From NCBI GenBank assembly GCA_949316235.1, contig OX438744.1, forward strand, positions 30,872,778-30,936,777: DNA of 64,000 nt. The letters run 5' to 3'. Under the pieces are notes generated by a model. That model made no database searches, was not told where the DNA came from, and saw only the letters and a program-made list of their open reading frames with translations. How positions within the stretch are numbered: the first letter of the stretch is position 1; every line of letters starts with the position of its first letter. Source of the DNA: Oegoconia quadripuncta (taxonomy: Eukaryota > Arthropoda > Insecta > Lepidoptera > Autostichidae). The position numbers were made by a program, and so were the translations under genes. Shown piece by piece: positions 20,523 to 32,757 of the stretch.

Positions 20523-23061
20523 GTAAGTGGTTTATTGTTTACCGTTATCTCCGTATGTTTATGACAGTCGTTGGGTTGAGATTTATTAGTGGAATGGACC
20601 CCTCATTTGCGTTCGCGAGTAATTGGTAAGATAGGATTGAAGTGGAGATATAAATTATAAAGATACGCGACGATGTTGTTCGCTTTGAAAAGATAACTTA
20701 ATAAATATTTAATTTTGGAATATAAATTAATACTTAATAATCTCTTTATGAAGTACTAAATAATTGAATATTATAATGCATAGGTAAACGTTGTATGTAC
20801 ATAAAAACCGAGAACGAATGTACGAAATAAACGAAAGATAATAGAAAAAGAAATGTTCAAAAATAGGAACAAAATGTGGCTAATAATTTCGGTTAAATAA
20901 AAAGTTGTTAAAATACAGGCGAGTTGTCATAATAATAAATAAAATAAAATTAACAGATCACAAGCCGAAAATGGAATTAATCGTAATGTAGGTATTGGAC
21001 AATGAGCAGTGAATAAAGATTTATAATTCATACTTTACGTAAAATTATGAAAATGATGAAACCCCAAAAAACACGAAAAACGAATACAAAATATAAAAAA
21101 ATATTGTAAAAATGAAAATAAAAGTGAGATAATAATTGCAGTGAAATAAATAATGGGTAACCAACGGCGATTGAAAATTAAATTTAAAAAGCAATGAGGA
21201 CCATAGAAACAGCCAGCGAAAATTAAATTCCTTATGATGTAGATTCGACGATTAACATTCAGTGAAGATAAACAAATTCATACTTCAGCTAAGTAGAATG
21301 AAACCTCACGTCGAATTGTAAAAATAAACCTAGCACAGTAATTGTTGAGTGAACCGTAGAATAACACTGCTAGAATGACAAGTCCCGTTAGAATGATAAC
21401 GTAACAGAAAGTAGAGAATATCACGGAACTGATGGAGCTAAAGTACTAAATATCCAATCGTGGCCCACACAAATTCCGGTGATGTGACATTATTGCTCCC
21501 AGTCGGCTTCAGTGTCAATTAGTGGACCATTACGGGCTATATGTCACAGAATAGACCACACATTAAACGGCAACTAAAAGGATATTCAGAAGTTTTATGT
21601 AAATATTTTAAAATATTTATTAGACAATATATAACTTCACTTCTTACACTAGGAATGGTCAAAAGGTTTCATTCAGTAGAAACGGGTAACGTAAATTAAT
21701 GATAAAGTGATTTATTCTTGTAAGGAACAATTTAAAGCGGAATGTGATTGGTTTTCAAGTAAGTGACTCAACTTGCAAAAATTGAACACAATTCATATAG
21801 AGTAGGACAAATATTTTGGGAGAATACACAGCACTTTATATGGAATTGTAACAATAACGTAGGGATATGGGCTCAAAGACACTGTCAAGCGATCGATAAA
21901 CCTAGCCGCAATTTACTGCAAGTACAGATATAATTTAATTATCCTATTAGAGAGTAGAAATTTCACAAAATCTCAGTAGAATTTATTATAGTCATGTCAC
22001 AAAATGTAATAACTCGACAACGCGAAATTATGGAAAATACGTTGATACTAGTTTAGAAAACGAATTGTGCACTTCTCATCGGTGATTGAACTGTTGTGAT
22101 TATTACTTAATTCATATTTCTCTTGCTTAGCGATCTGAAAATTTTACACGATTAAGTCTATGAATTTATCTATCTAATAGTCCGTAGTAGTATTTGTCTA
22201 TTTCTGTCAACGGAAATGACGCAAAGTATTCAAGTACATTTGATATTACCACTCGAATGTCTTCGTTGAACTCCTCATCCATTTTCAATGACAAAATCAT
22301 CGGGATTACTAAACGAAACATTCCAATCTCTGACCATGTTGACAGCAATAGATTCTTCTAAAAGCAATAAACGCGATTCATGTAGGCACATAAAGAAAAC
22401 AAGTTTTTATGTAAAATATTTTATGACTAACTTATTATAAGTTGTAACGATCGACGAGATAGCATCAAAAGGAAATGATTTATAGGCTATACAATGTTGG
22501 TACAATAAAAACTCCTGTTTGGAAGACTTTTTTGTTAGATTCTAATCGGTAGACTTGAACCCCGTAATATATCTACAAGCAATTTGAAAGCATGAAACTT
22601 TTAACAAGCTCACTTCTTGGAAGATCTCATGTACATTTACGCTCCAATATTCGAAAGCGAGGATCGCATAAGTTATATATAAAGTTTAACAGCTTCCTTG
22701 GCTTAATGTTAACAAAATCGAGTGAAGGAGTTAAGTATTCGATGGAGCATTCGATAGTTTGAATTCGAAAAGAAACTTACAAAATATTCACAATAAAGCT
22801 GAAATTGGTTTTTAGATCTTCTAATAGCTATCAGTTTTCCTTCAGCCCTTTAATGTATATAATTACGATAACATAACCAAATCTCTACAATTAGGGCTTC
22901 GACCTCATCTTCACGAACAACTCCAAGCCTCGCTTGTGGTTTCTGACCTCTGTTTCCGTGCGTTCTTGCAACTACCTTTTTATTTTCTAGTATTCTGTTT
23001 GCTCACGGTATTTGTATTAATTACTCAAAGAAATCTACGAGTATGTTTATAACGACCAAAA
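20523..23061. other. unassigned A-rich unique-looking sequence
   Basis: No recognised repeats over 2.5 kb, which is rare here. A 60-codon minus-strand frame at 22166-22348 (IRVVISNVLEYFASFPLTEI) looks less random than most but has no known motif. The sequence fits intron DNA. Confidence 0.35.
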
Positions 23062-23172
23062 AAAAACTGGTCGGAGGCGGCCTGGGATAGAGAGCCGTGG
23101 AGAGAGAGGAGGGAGGCCTTTGCCCAGCAGTGGGACAGCATGGGCTCCTAATAATAATAATAATAATGTTTA
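23062..23172 (+). pseudogene. LINE ORF C-terminal end with (TAA)n tail
   Basis: Encodes WSEAAWDREPWRERREAFAQ, then QWDSMGS and stop, running directly into (TAA)n. This is the very end of a common RTE/Proto2-type lepidopteran LINE ('gcctttgcccagcagtggga'), 5'-truncated to about 30 codons. Confidence 0.8.
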
Positions 23173-23977
23173 TAACGAAATCCAAAGAGACTTAAGTCTC
23201 TCAGTCACGAAATCCATTAGTTCCTCCAAATGTATCTAGGAAAATATTATCCGACATGTTTGCAGGTATTACCTTTTCTATCTTTTCCAATATTTTCAAT
23301 CATTCCCCGAGTTATTTTTTTAGAAAGTGGCCCGGCAAACCGTGGCAAACTAAATTAAGTTGGACGTGACCGCGGTGCACGATTTCAGTTCCTTTTAAAG
23401 TCGAAGTTGTTTTTTTTTTGTATATTCGAGCCGACCGTCTTTGGGAATGCCAATAGGTTTGTTCAAATACTGAACAATTCTTCGACTGGTCTCCTTCAAG
23501 TTTGGACACTTTAAGATTAACTCGAGGATCATGGTCTATATTACTAATACTAAGCTTGTCTATTTTGCCAGTGTGGTTATATCCAAGAATAATAGGATAA
23601 AAATTGCTCGTGTCGTGCGATTCCTAAGACAATTGATGGTAGTAGTTCTGTATCTTTCCTCATAAATACCACGAAAGTTGAAGAATTTTAATTCAAGAAA
23701 AACAAAGTAAATACCTATTTAATTACCTTACATAAAGATGCTGTGTAGTCGCCAAAAGAATGGTGTACTCATTTCTATGACCAATCTATTGAAACTGTCA
23801 AAGTATCTCTCATTTTTAACATCGTTGTGTTATTAAAAATTGTTCGTAAAGTAAGAAATTTCGGTAAAAACTATTCATCTAATAAACAATACAAATACAC
23901 TTTGCACAACAGAAAGGAAAATACAGTTACAGAAACCTTTGAGAATTAATAGAATAAAGTGAGATTATATTAAAAAA
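23173..23977. other. unassigned sequence
   Basis: A 65-codon minus-strand frame at 23312-23509 has no recognisable motif. No repeat recognised. Confidence 0.3.
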
Positions 23978-24062
23978 GTCCCCAATCCGCATTGGGCCAG
24001 CGTGGTGAACTATGACCCATACTCCCTCTTTATACGAGGAAAAGCATATATCCCTGATGATG
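23978..24062 (+). repeat. SINE family B, 3' part
   Basis: 'aagtccccaatccgcattgg', 'gccagcgtggtgaactatga' and '(gat)n' are the 3' half of family B (compare 62855). Confidence 0.8.
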
Positions 24063-25331
24063 ATGATATTAAAAAATATATAATCAAAAATAAAAATACA
24101 TTTGACAAATAGCTATCTGTTTAACAAAAATGTTTACGTACATGTAGATCAATCATACCATTAAAAATGGAAGATTATTTAAAACTTAAGTTTAATAATC
24201 GTTTTACATAATGATAAAGAGACTGTTATGTTGAATGGTAGAGATAACAGTGTTAATGAGCAATATGTTGCGTAAGTATAATTAATATATAATATAAATG
24301 TTCTTTGTATTTTATTTTTGTGTGCAATAAAGAATTTAATAATAATAATAATAATGATATTATAATATCAACGTTTGAATTATAATTTATAAGAAAAACA
24401 ACCAACATTCAGTAACTAAGTATGCTCTTATTAATTTTTAAAGCAAATTCTCCGAAAAAGATATGTTCCTTTTCATAACTCATCCTATCAAAATACTAAA
24501 GAAGAATCGTCATAACTTCCCAATCGAATGATACAGTGATATGTTTAAGTGAAAACGTAGTATTTTGTAAAATGTACATTTATTTCCAAAATCACTTTCA
24601 ATTTGAAGACATTATAATTTGTATCCATCAACAAAATTGCTGTTATTTCTGATAACATAATTTTATAGACCTCTATTTAAAGTTTACGTGCGTAGCATAA
24701 ATGAAATGAAATCAATTACTTCCACAGAAATGTAATTTAGAAAGTACGGAACGGTGCTTACAAAATGAGAAGCGATGTTTCACGGTTTTCGCCTGGCAGC
24801 GCCATCTATTGTCGAGTAGTGGAACTTTATACGTATGACAACTTCATTTTTGTTTTAAACCGGGATTTGGCTCGAGCCTGGTGTTAAATGAAATCGAAGA
24901 TGCAATTGTAGACCCAAGGAAATTTGGTGAATATATCAGAAATACATAAAGTAAAAAAATACGGCATGTCTCCTCCGTGAATCAAACGATTAGTCGCTAT
25001 TACTTCAGTCACTACAGCCAGGCGAGTGCGAGTCGGGACGAATAATATTTTGTATTTAGTACTTCTTTTGTTGAAATAACTCAGTTAAAGTTGAAATAAC
25101 TTAGCAAACCTGATAATTTTTCTTCAATCTACATTTTACTTCAATTTCCATTTCTTTATTCGGGAAACATACAGTACAAAATAGTATACATAGATAGAAT
25201 TTATTTGCTGTGAATAGGTAGGTACATAATATCTGGGTGTTACAATTATTTTACATAAATAAGTCTCTTCTATTCAGCTAAAATACAGTAGCATGCAAAT
25301 ATAACTTTCAGTAATAAAATATAATTTAACA
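24063..25331. other. mostly unassigned; LINE tail at 24297-24355
   Basis: 24297-24355 ('tgtgtgcaataaagaattta' followed by (ATA)n) is a retroelement tail. 'ggcagcgccatctattgtcg' at 24795 is a recurring repeat scrap. The rest is unassigned. Confidence 0.4.
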
Positions 25332-25390
25332 ATAATCATCATCATCTGATTTAAGAGCCATGCTCTTGTCGGTGGAGATTTTATCTTATT
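25332..25390 (-). repeat. LINE 3' end (HRQEHGS family), antisense
   Basis: Reverse complement has 'tctccaccgacaagagcatg' followed by 'gctcttaaatcagatgatga', the same last codons and stop as the LINE at 29557. Confidence 0.75.
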
Positions 25391-26340
25391 TTATTAACAA
25401 TAATATCCATTCAAAAATTCGTCAATATTATAAAACAGGAATCCGAGAGCCATTATTACAATTTAGGATTATTGTATACTTAAAAATTCATTAACACTAT
25501 AAAAGCAGAAATTCAAGAAATTGGTACAATTTTGTTTTCATGAGCATGAGCGGTAGGTTGCTGATATTTTTAGGATGTTTATTAAACACTTTTAAGTACA
25601 ACATGTATGTATGTTTACTCGATTTGTTTCAAAATTTTCTGTCAATAATTTTAGAGATAAGCTGCAGGACAGCAAGAAAGTGTTTTTTTTTTTCGAAAAA
25701 CTGTTAAATGAAACAAACTATTAACATAATCGTATTGAAAATTTTCTATACGCTACTAAGAATAATAGGATGATATTTATTGTTTTAAATTCCACTAAAA
25801 CCATCCCTATGAAACGTTGTCGGGGCAAGTTTCTATTTGTGACTGTTTTAAAAACAAATTGTATTATTATTAATCTCACTGTAATACCACATCGTATCAT
25901 CACAGTCCATGTTGAAATCGTTATATACGACGCACTGATTGTAGCCTTCCTTCTTCAGAGTTAGGTGACGAGAATATTTTTGGCGTCAAATGCTGTCCAT
26001 CCCAACTGAATCCTGCGACTAGTGCTTCTGAAAGTCATTTCTATTCAACTACAAAGTTTTGAACTGGTTTTCATCTCTATGCTACACAAATTGTTTACAC
26101 GTGTGACGTCGCGCTAACACGCCATATGTTCGCATACGGTGTCTTGTCTTGTTTGTTATGACATCGGTTTGGAGCTGTTTAATTCCACAGTTCAACTGAA
26201 AAAGTATTAAAAGATGTAGTTTTAAGCTTTTATTGTTCTCGGAAAAGTGATTTATTACTTTTTAGCTCAGTGTTAATAAGGAATAAACCCATTCCGTCCA
26301 GTGGCGCCCTCATTGGATAACTTAAGATTTCTTGTTAAAT
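25391..26340. other. unassigned AT-rich sequence
   Basis: No supported feature. Confidence 0.35.
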
Positions 26341-26344
26341 CTAA

Positions 26345-27148
26345 CCTATGTTATAAATGAGAAATTTTGTATGTTCGTTTGTTGCTCCATCACGACGAAA
26401 CGGATGAACGGATTTTGATGAAATTTGGTATATAGGTAGAATGTACCCTAGATCTTAATGCAGGGTATATTTTTTATCCCGATAAAGTCAAAGTCAAAGT
26501 CAAAGTCAAAAAATATTTATTTCGTAGGATAAAGATTATCACTTGAAAACGTCACATTTTTTATCTTAATATTAAAATTATTGACATTTTTGCTCATTCG
26601 CAAAGCAGATTCCCCAGAGAAGAACGAGCAAGAAACTCAAGGGTTGCTCTTTTAAATAAGTTTGGGTTACAATTATATTATATTGTATAATTAGGCTGAA
26701 TATCGCCGAGCGGTCTATGTCCATGCTTGCTTATCATCCAGATAGTCAGAAATTTTATAATAGCCTTTTGGTAAATAATGTCTGTTTTATGATGGTTTTG
26801 AATTTATTTAAAGGTAAATTTTGAATGTCCACTGGAACCTTATTATAAAAGCGTATACATTGCCCCTTAAATGACTTAGTGACTTTGTGTAAACGGCTGG
26901 CATGAACAGCAAGTTTATTTTTATATCTGGTATTAACATTATGTATATCACTATTTTTCTTAAACGATTCTATATTTTTTCTTACATACATTAAGTTTTC
27001 GTAAATATATTGCGATGCTAATGTTAATATATTAATTTCTTTAAATTTATTCCTAAGAGACACAATAAAGTGAGTAGTTCCCGCGGGATGAACAAATTTT
27101 CGCTCAAATGTTATTCCACGCAAGCGAAGCCGCGGGTGGAGAGCTAGT
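26345..27148 (+). mobile_element. Helitron-like element split by a LINE
   Basis: The left half (26345-26488) has 'gttataaatgagaaattttg', 'gaacggattttgatgaaatt' and 'ttttttatcccgataaagt'. The right half (27072-27148) has 'attccacgcaagcgaagccg' and ends 'cgggtggagagctagta'. Together they make one Helitron-like element of about 220 bases, of the same family as 49808-49980 (antisense). The split is explained by the LINE at 26489-27064. Confidence 0.7.
26489..27064 (-). pseudogene. Jockey-like LINE ORF2 C-terminus and 3' UTR, with target duplication
   Basis: The minus strand encodes an open stretch INILTLASQYIYENLMYVRK ... NTRYKNKLAVHASRLHKVTK, SFKGQCIRFYNKVPVDIQNL and ends TKRLL. This is the RT C-terminus of a Jockey/CR1-type LINE common in moths. 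About 270 bases of 3' UTR follow ('gagcaacccttgagtttctt' in reverse), with a (TTTGAC)n tail at 26489-26510. The insertion is bounded by ATAAAGT at 26482-26488 and 27065-27071, a 7-base target duplication within the Helitron-like element. The remaining ORF is unbroken, so insertion may be fairly recent. Confidence 0.85.
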
Positions 27149-27685
27149 ACAGAATAAATTTTAAAAAATCACTCTGTTCTCCACTCAAGAAGCCTAAAAG
27201 CTAATTATAAATAACTTACCTACATAGTTTTAATTACAGTTATTTTCGAGAATTTCAAATTGAATTTTAGCACAATAGAGATAAGAAATATTTGTACAAC
27301 ACACATTGCCCGATACACTCTTGGCCGATTTGGTTATTTAATTTCCTCGAGGTAAACTGATTGATTCAGTTGACAAACAGAGAACACGTTTCAAAGCAAA
27401 AGAAAAAAAGCTATTATATTTACTAGTTACTTTTCCTGTTACAGAAAAATACTAGAACCATTTCCAACGCGCACATATTTGACATCCATCACTAACCGCC
27501 TTTGATGTGTACATATTGTATATAAAGAAAATAAAGAAATGTGTTTCGTCTTAGGAACTTAATATACAAGCATTTTTTCTTTTTGTTGGCTATGTTTTGT
27601 TTTTGCTAAGGCAATATGGTGTTATTTATTACTTATAGTGCTCATCTCTTGCAGTGGGTGAATGAAGTTGAAGCCAATAAGTATA
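27149..27685. other. unassigned sequence
   Basis: No supported feature. Confidence 0.35.
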
Positions 27686-27775
27686 ATATAAAATAAATAT
27701 ACAAATATTTATATAAACATCCATGACTCGGGAATAAATGTTCGTATTCATCACACAAACATTTTCAAATCACAC
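27686..27775 (-). repeat. SINE family A body fragment (antisense)
   Basis: 'aaatatttatataaacatcc' then 'atgactcgggaataaatgtt' and 'attcatcacacaaacat'. Confidence 0.7.
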
Positions 27776-27887
27776 AAGTCAAGGTGCATTTTCTTCAATA
27801 ACTTTTATATCCTTTTTCTCGATCGTTAAATTAAACAGTAATCCCCACAAACTTATGTATTTATTTATTTATAATATATGAATATAT

Positions 27888-28572
27888 ATAGGAGCGTCGG
27901 TGGCTCAGCGTTTAAGACGCGGTCTCCCAGTTTGGGAGGTCCGAGTTCGCTTCAAAGGCAGATCATGTACCAATGAGTTTTTAAGTTTATTTTAATTACT
28001 TATGTGCATTCAAATCAAATCAAAAATGCTTTATTTTGTAGGTACACAGGGTACACTTAAAATAGTCAGATTTTACATTTTTAAAGCTACTGCTTGTTCA
28101 AAAGGCAATTTTCCCCTGAGAAGAACAAGCAAGAAACTCGAGAGATTGCTCTTAAAAAAAAGGTTTTTATATTACAAAATTATTAATTAGTATTTTATAT
28201 TATTAATTGTGAAATAGCCTGGTTACGCGAACGGGCTGGTTATGTCCATGAATATTTATCATCTAAATAATCTGATATTTTATAATATGCTTTCTTAATA
28301 AGTTTCTGTTTTATAGTATCTTTAAATTTATTGAAAGGAAGATTTTGTATATCAACAGGAATCTTATTGAAAAATTTATCCGACTGCTCTTAAACGGTGA
28401 AGGAAAACATCGTGAGGAAAGCTACATGCCTGAGAAATAAAAATTCAAAGGCATGTAAAGTCCCCAACCCGCATTGGGCAAGCGTGATGGACTATGGTCC
28501 CTACTCATTCATATGCGAGGGAAGGCCTATATTCCCGCAGTGGGATGTCTACGGGCCGATGATGATCCATTA
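27888..28572 (+). repeat. tRNA-derived SINE, family B, split by a LINE
   Basis: Head 'agcgtcggtggctcagcgtt' with 'gacgcggtctcccagtttgg' and a decayed box B ('gagttcgcttcaa'). The body stops at 'cttatgtgcatt' (28010) and resumes at 'cgactgctcttaaacggtga' (28381), ending 'gggatgtctacgggccgatg'. The gap is the LINE at 28011-28376. Confidence 0.8.
28011..28376 (-). pseudogene. Jockey-like LINE 3' end inside a SINE
   Basis: Minus strand: the codons IPVDIQNLPFNKFK and onward correspond to 28320-28376. The rest is 3' UTR ('gagcaatctctcgagtttct' in reverse) ending in 'tttgatttgatttg'. The plus-strand copy at 57150-57748 is nearly the same sequence. Confidence 0.8.
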
Positions 28573-28997
28573 TCACCTATTGCTTCATCACCATCCTGTA
28601 TTCGTCCTTATAATTAGGCTAACTCCCCACTGCTGGGACACAGCCTCCCCTCACTATAATCCCCACCCTCAGTGGAGATTGGTGGATTTGTATCAGATCT
28701 GGCAGACAGTGTTTTCCATTTACTTTCCTTGCTGCCGTGATTTTATTCGCAAGAATCATTTAATTTGTAATTTCATGGAAAGAGGTTGTTTATTAGGTGC
28801 TTTCTATTGTTATGAGAATTTCTAAGAAACAAAGATTTATTAACTCTGCCTTATTTTACCTTTTCTTAGTATTCTGTAGCTAAATTGCGAAAACGGAGCG
28901 TTCTGAAATCACATCGGTGATTTTCTTTCTGTCGGTCACGATCGTTTAGTTATAAACTATGTTTGCTATTTGAAGTTTGGTAGGTACATAGTTAATA
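28573..28997. other. unassigned sequence
   Basis: 28600-28690 ('aactccccactgctgggaca', 'ccctcagtggagattggtgg') looks like a repeat end. Otherwise no feature. Confidence 0.3.
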
Positions 28998-29262
28998 ATA
29001 ATAAATATCCTTAGACCTACACACAGCGCCATCTAGTTCCACAGTAAGCAACTATAGGCTTGTGTTGTGGATACCAGATGGTTGATAAACTACATAAATA
29101 CATTTTTTTTTTGTAAATAAATACTTATTATAAATGTAAACATCCATAACTCGGGTACACATGCCATATTCATGTCACAAATATATGCCCCTAGCGGGAT
29201 TTGAACCCGCGTCCTTTTGGTACAGCAGCAGTGTTTCTAACCGCTACACCAAACAGGTCGTC
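28998..29262 (-). repeat. tRNA-derived SINE, family A2, full-length (antisense)
   Basis: Reverse complement: head 'gacgacctgtttggtgtagc', box B 'gcgggttcaaatcccgct', body through 'agatggcgctgtgtgtaggt'. It forms an inverted pair with the copy at 29690. Confidence 0.85.
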
Positions 29263-29265
29263 GTA

Positions 29266-29335
29266 TGGCCCATACTCCCTCATTAAACGAGGGAAGGCCT
29301 ACCCTGCTGTGGGATGTTTACGGGCTGATGATGAT
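29266..29335 (+). repeat. SINE family B 3' scrap
   Basis: 'tggcccatactccctcatta', 'gggatgtttacgggctgatg'. Confidence 0.7.
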
Positions 29336-29556
29336 GAACTACTGATGGTATTGCGAAATATAAGACGCTAAGAAATATAATACATTTCATTATAACCAAA
29401 ATTAAACTTACTAATAATATTTGCTTAAACTAATTAAGATAGGTAAGTGTGTCCCAAAGTTTCACGTCTAAATTAACATATTCTGTAACTAATATTAGCG
29501 TCAAATTCGAGTTAAGAGCATGTGTGATAACATTAACTTTATTGGCATGTCTGAAA

Positions 29557-30112
29557 CTTATCATCATCATCTGATTTAAGAGCCATGCTCTTGTCGGTGG
29601 AGATTTTTCCATATCTCTCTGCTCTCCGCCTTCCTCTTGACCTCCTGATACGACACGACGTTGAACTGCACGACTTCAAAAAAAAAGAAAAAAAGACGGC
29701 CTGTTTGGTGTAGTGGTTAAAAATTCTGACTGCTATACCAAAAGGTCGCGGGTTCGAATCCCGCTAGGGGCATATGTTTGTATGATGAATACAGCCATGT
29801 GTTCCCGAGTTGTGGATGTATTTCATTTATTTATGTATTTATTTACAAAAAAAAATGTATTTGTGTAGTTTATCAACCATCTGGTATCCATAATACAAGC
29901 CCAGTTGCTTAGTGTGGATCTAGATGGCGCTGGGTGTATATGCAAAGATATTTATTATTATTATTTAACTTCTCTTTTATCTGCTGCATGTAGCTTATTC
30001 TCGGTCTTCCTCTTTTTCTTTTCCCCTCTATTCTTCCTTCTATTATGGTTTTGATGAAACCATCGTGTCGTATAATGTGTCCCAGCATTTTCCCTCTTCT
30101 GTTCTCAATTAC
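29557..30112 (-). pseudogene. LINE ORF C-terminus (HRQEHGS family), split by a SINE
   Basis: Upstream part on the minus strand: IENRRGKMLGHIIRHDGFIK, then TIIEGRIEGKRKRGRPRISY and QQIKEKL. After the SINE at 29690-29955 it resumes VQFNVVSYQEVKRKAESREI, WKNLHRQEHGS and stop, followed by (GAT)n. The LGH..RHD...GKRKRGRPR.SY signature belongs to the post-RT end of an insect LINE. Three further 3' ends of this family occur at 25332, 40632 and 49078. Confidence 0.8.
29690..29955 (+). repeat. tRNA-derived SINE, family A2, inserted in a LINE
   Basis: Starts 'gacggcctgtttggtgtagt' with box B 'gggttcgaatcccgct' and is complete to 'agatggcgctgggtgtatat'. The preceding A-rich stretch at 29678-29695 may be a remnant of the target. 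It breaks the LINE between its KEKL and VQFNVV segments. Confidence 0.85.
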
Positions 30113-30456
30113 TGAAACTTATATACAGGGTGACTGGAAATTAGTGGCGGAACCGTTAATGGGTGATAGAATGAGGAAATTCCAGTCAATATTACTATGA
30201 GACCTACTGTCCTAAAGTTAATCCTTTCCAAGATATTCCTACTTTAATTATTTAATGATTTATTTGAAATCACAGCCATAATTACAAATTTAAAATATAA
30301 GTTATACATTTAGAAGCCAAAATAGATCTCATTAAGTTTATACATAGCTTATTTTGTTACCTTATCTATCGAGACATCAAATTGTTGTGTTTGTGGGTGT
30401 AAGGAAGAGAGAAAATGTATAGAGTAGTATGTGCGAGTGTGTGTGTGTATGAGTTG
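30113..30456. other. unassigned sequence
   Basis: Starts 'acagggtgactggaaattag', a phrase also typical of dispersed repeats. (GT)n-like run near 30430-30450. Confidence 0.3.
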
Positions 30457-30600
30457 AGTGTATACAATACAATACAATACAAATACTCTTTATTGCGCAA
30501 AATAATTTACAATAATTTTTGATGATAACAATAGAACACAATTAGGCGGTCTTATCACTAAAAGCGATCTCTTCCAGACAACCCACAGCTATGGGATATT
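30457..30600 (-). repeat. LINE 3' end with (TACAA)n tail (antisense)
   Basis: '(tacaa)n', 'atactctttattgcgcaaaa', 'aattaggcggtcttatcact' and 'agcgatctcttccagacaac' are the reverse of the tail on the plus strand at 61220-61352. Confidence 0.8.
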
Positions 30601-30699
30601 TGTAGGTAGAAAAACAGGTAGGATGCATGCATAAATATAATAATAATATCATATTAATTGACTTAATTATATGTGTACACTATTACCTAATCTATGTCA

Positions 30700-30845
30700 A
30701 ATTTCCGTGAATAAGTGATTCCACGCGAGCGAAACCGCGGGCGGAAAGCAGTATTTATATAAATATCCATGACTCGGGAATAAAATGTTCGTATTCATCA
30801 CACAAACATTTACTTCTCGCGGGATTCGAACCTTCGACCTTGACA
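30700..30845. repeat. Helitron-like scrap joined to SINE A fragment
   Basis: 30715-30752 is a Helitron-like right end ('ccacgcgagcgaaaccgcgg'). 30753-30845 is a SINE A body and partial head in reverse ('atccatgactcgggaataaa', 'cgcgggattcgaacc'). Confidence 0.65.
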
Positions 30846-31699
30846 CAGCCAATAAGAGCGCAACAAGTTGACAGGGCCTGGTGCTCAAAAATTTGATGTT
30901 TTTTGTCAGCGACTCGCGAAGAAGAAGATGCTTCTCGCCTGCGTTGTTGAGATTCTGTAAGCACTCAACTCATGCTAAAATCACTGTTATTTTAGTGTTT
31001 AGACATCGGTATAACGTTATAATTAACTTGTAGCATAACTAAATAGTTGCTGCGATACAAAAATAAAATTGAACGTTCACATTTAGGGCTGCGCCATCGA
31101 TAGGTTTGGTTGTCGATAATTTTTATAGCATGGATAGAGATTTCATTAATCTCTGGAAATTGCATGCGTTAGTCGTTTTTATTTGATCGATTTTTTCAGA
31201 ACTAACCGGCTATCGAATTGTAATTACTTATTCATACATCTCAAGCCTGATTCCCGTAGATTTTTTTTTAATTTTTCTTTAATTATTTCTGCATAAACAT
31301 AAGATTGCAATTTGACCTATACTCTTACTTACAAGGTGTTGTCTTTCTACTTAATGAAGTCATAATTTTTGTACGTGCGCAATCTGCCGTGGCTAGTTTT
31401 CCCGTGATTAGTTAGATCTTTATGCACGCAACGGCTTAGCATTTGACTTCAATCACACCTGATGTTGTACGTTCAAAATATACGTTTAGAAAACAATATA
31501 TATCGTACCTACTAGAACAAAAACTGGGTATTCCTAAGCACTACTCATAGACGGAATAATATAATTCTACTTTGTTTCATTTAATAATATTATATTTTCA
31601 TCATTTTAAGCAGACGAAATCACTTATTTATGGGTTTCATTCACGTCAGCGCACCACTACACTACACATCGTCCATTTGCATACTTCCACTCTTACTTT
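30846..31699. other. unassigned sequence
   Basis: A scrap of SINE C in reverse at 31438-31468 ('gacttcaatcacacctgatg'). Otherwise nothing recognised. Confidence 0.35.
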
Positions 31700-31965
31700 T
31701 CTTTTTTTTTAAATTTTTATGCTTGGGAACAAGCATAAGCGCGCCTCCTGGGTGACAGCTGAAAATCAGTGCTTGCTCGTTTATTGAGCATTTTTAATGC
31801 ACTGAGCTATGACCTTGTTGCATGACTGTTGCACACATGCCCACTTATAATGAATCGGCAGGTCTTGAAGGTATTGGGAAACATTTAATTGTTATGGCAT
31901 ATTTGTTGTTCGTGTGCCAGTTTAGGCAATAAACTTTTTATCTATATATCTATCTAGATGAGCGC
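31700..31965 (+). repeat. retroelement 3' end with (TCTATA)n tail
   Basis: 'gcctcctgggtgacagctga', 'gtgccagtttaggcaataaa' and a (TCTATA)n end. A reverse copy of part of it is at 14128. Confidence 0.6.
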
Positions 31966-32509
31966 GAAAGTGGAAGCACATCACCTGCACTAATAGCATG
32001 ACAGCCGCGACTATGTCGCGCGACATAATATTTGTCCTGCTCATTCGCTTGGACGAAATATGCAACTGTCCCACTGTGCTACGGGGGCTGGACTCCTTCC
32101 GGCGACAGGCTATCGTGTCCCAAACAATCGATCATGTTTTTATGTTGTTCACGATACGGATATAAAATATCATTATTAATCGATATCAATAACATCGATA
32201 AACTATTACACCCATCACTAGCTTAACTATTCTGTCTATAAAACAGTTTACTGAGTTTGAGCTGAAGTGTTAATACTTGGGGCACCTAATCTTTCTGAAT
32301 TAATATCGGAGATTAAATGGTTAAGTTTTTAGGTTACTTACAATGTTGTTTTTTTAATCGAGCACTCTTAGTGTTATTATTTAGAATGTTGAAAACATAT
32401 ACTATAATAGTAGCAGACCGCAAATAGATAGATAGCGTTTATTTGTTACTCCGAATGAATTTTTATAAAACTTAAAATAAATACAATAATAATATAATAA
32501 ATATCTTTG
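31966..32509. other. unassigned; repeat tail at 32424-32500
   Basis: A plus-strand frame at 32032-32226 has no known motif. 'aatagatagatagcgtttat' at 32424 is a retroelement tail in reverse. Confidence 0.3.
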
Positions 32510-32757
32510 CACATACACACAGCGCCATCTACTTCCACACTAAGCAACTAGGCTTGTATTATAGATACCAGACGGTTGATAAACTACGCAAATACATTTC
32601 TTTTTTGTAAATAAATACATATATAAATGAAAAGCATCCATAACTCGGGAACACATGTCTGTATTCATCATACAAACATATGCCCCTAGCGGAATTCGAA
32701 CTCGCGACCTTTTGGTGTAGCAGCAGAGTTTCTATAACCACTACACCAAACAGGTCG
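32510..32757 (-). repeat. tRNA-derived SINE, family A2 (antisense)
   Basis: Reverse complement: head 'gacgacctgtttggtgtagt', box B 'gcgagttcgaattccgct', full body. Confidence 0.85.

Noticed and set aside
26755..27123. Start of the 122-codon frame at 27123 as a true N-terminus
   Set aside because: The first ~19 codons come from the Helitron-like flank; the LINE begins only inside the target duplication at 27065.
28397..28825. 142-codon plus-strand frame
   Set aside because: Its first half is SINE family B sequence (PNPHWASVMDYGPYS is the translated SINE body), so it is not a gene.
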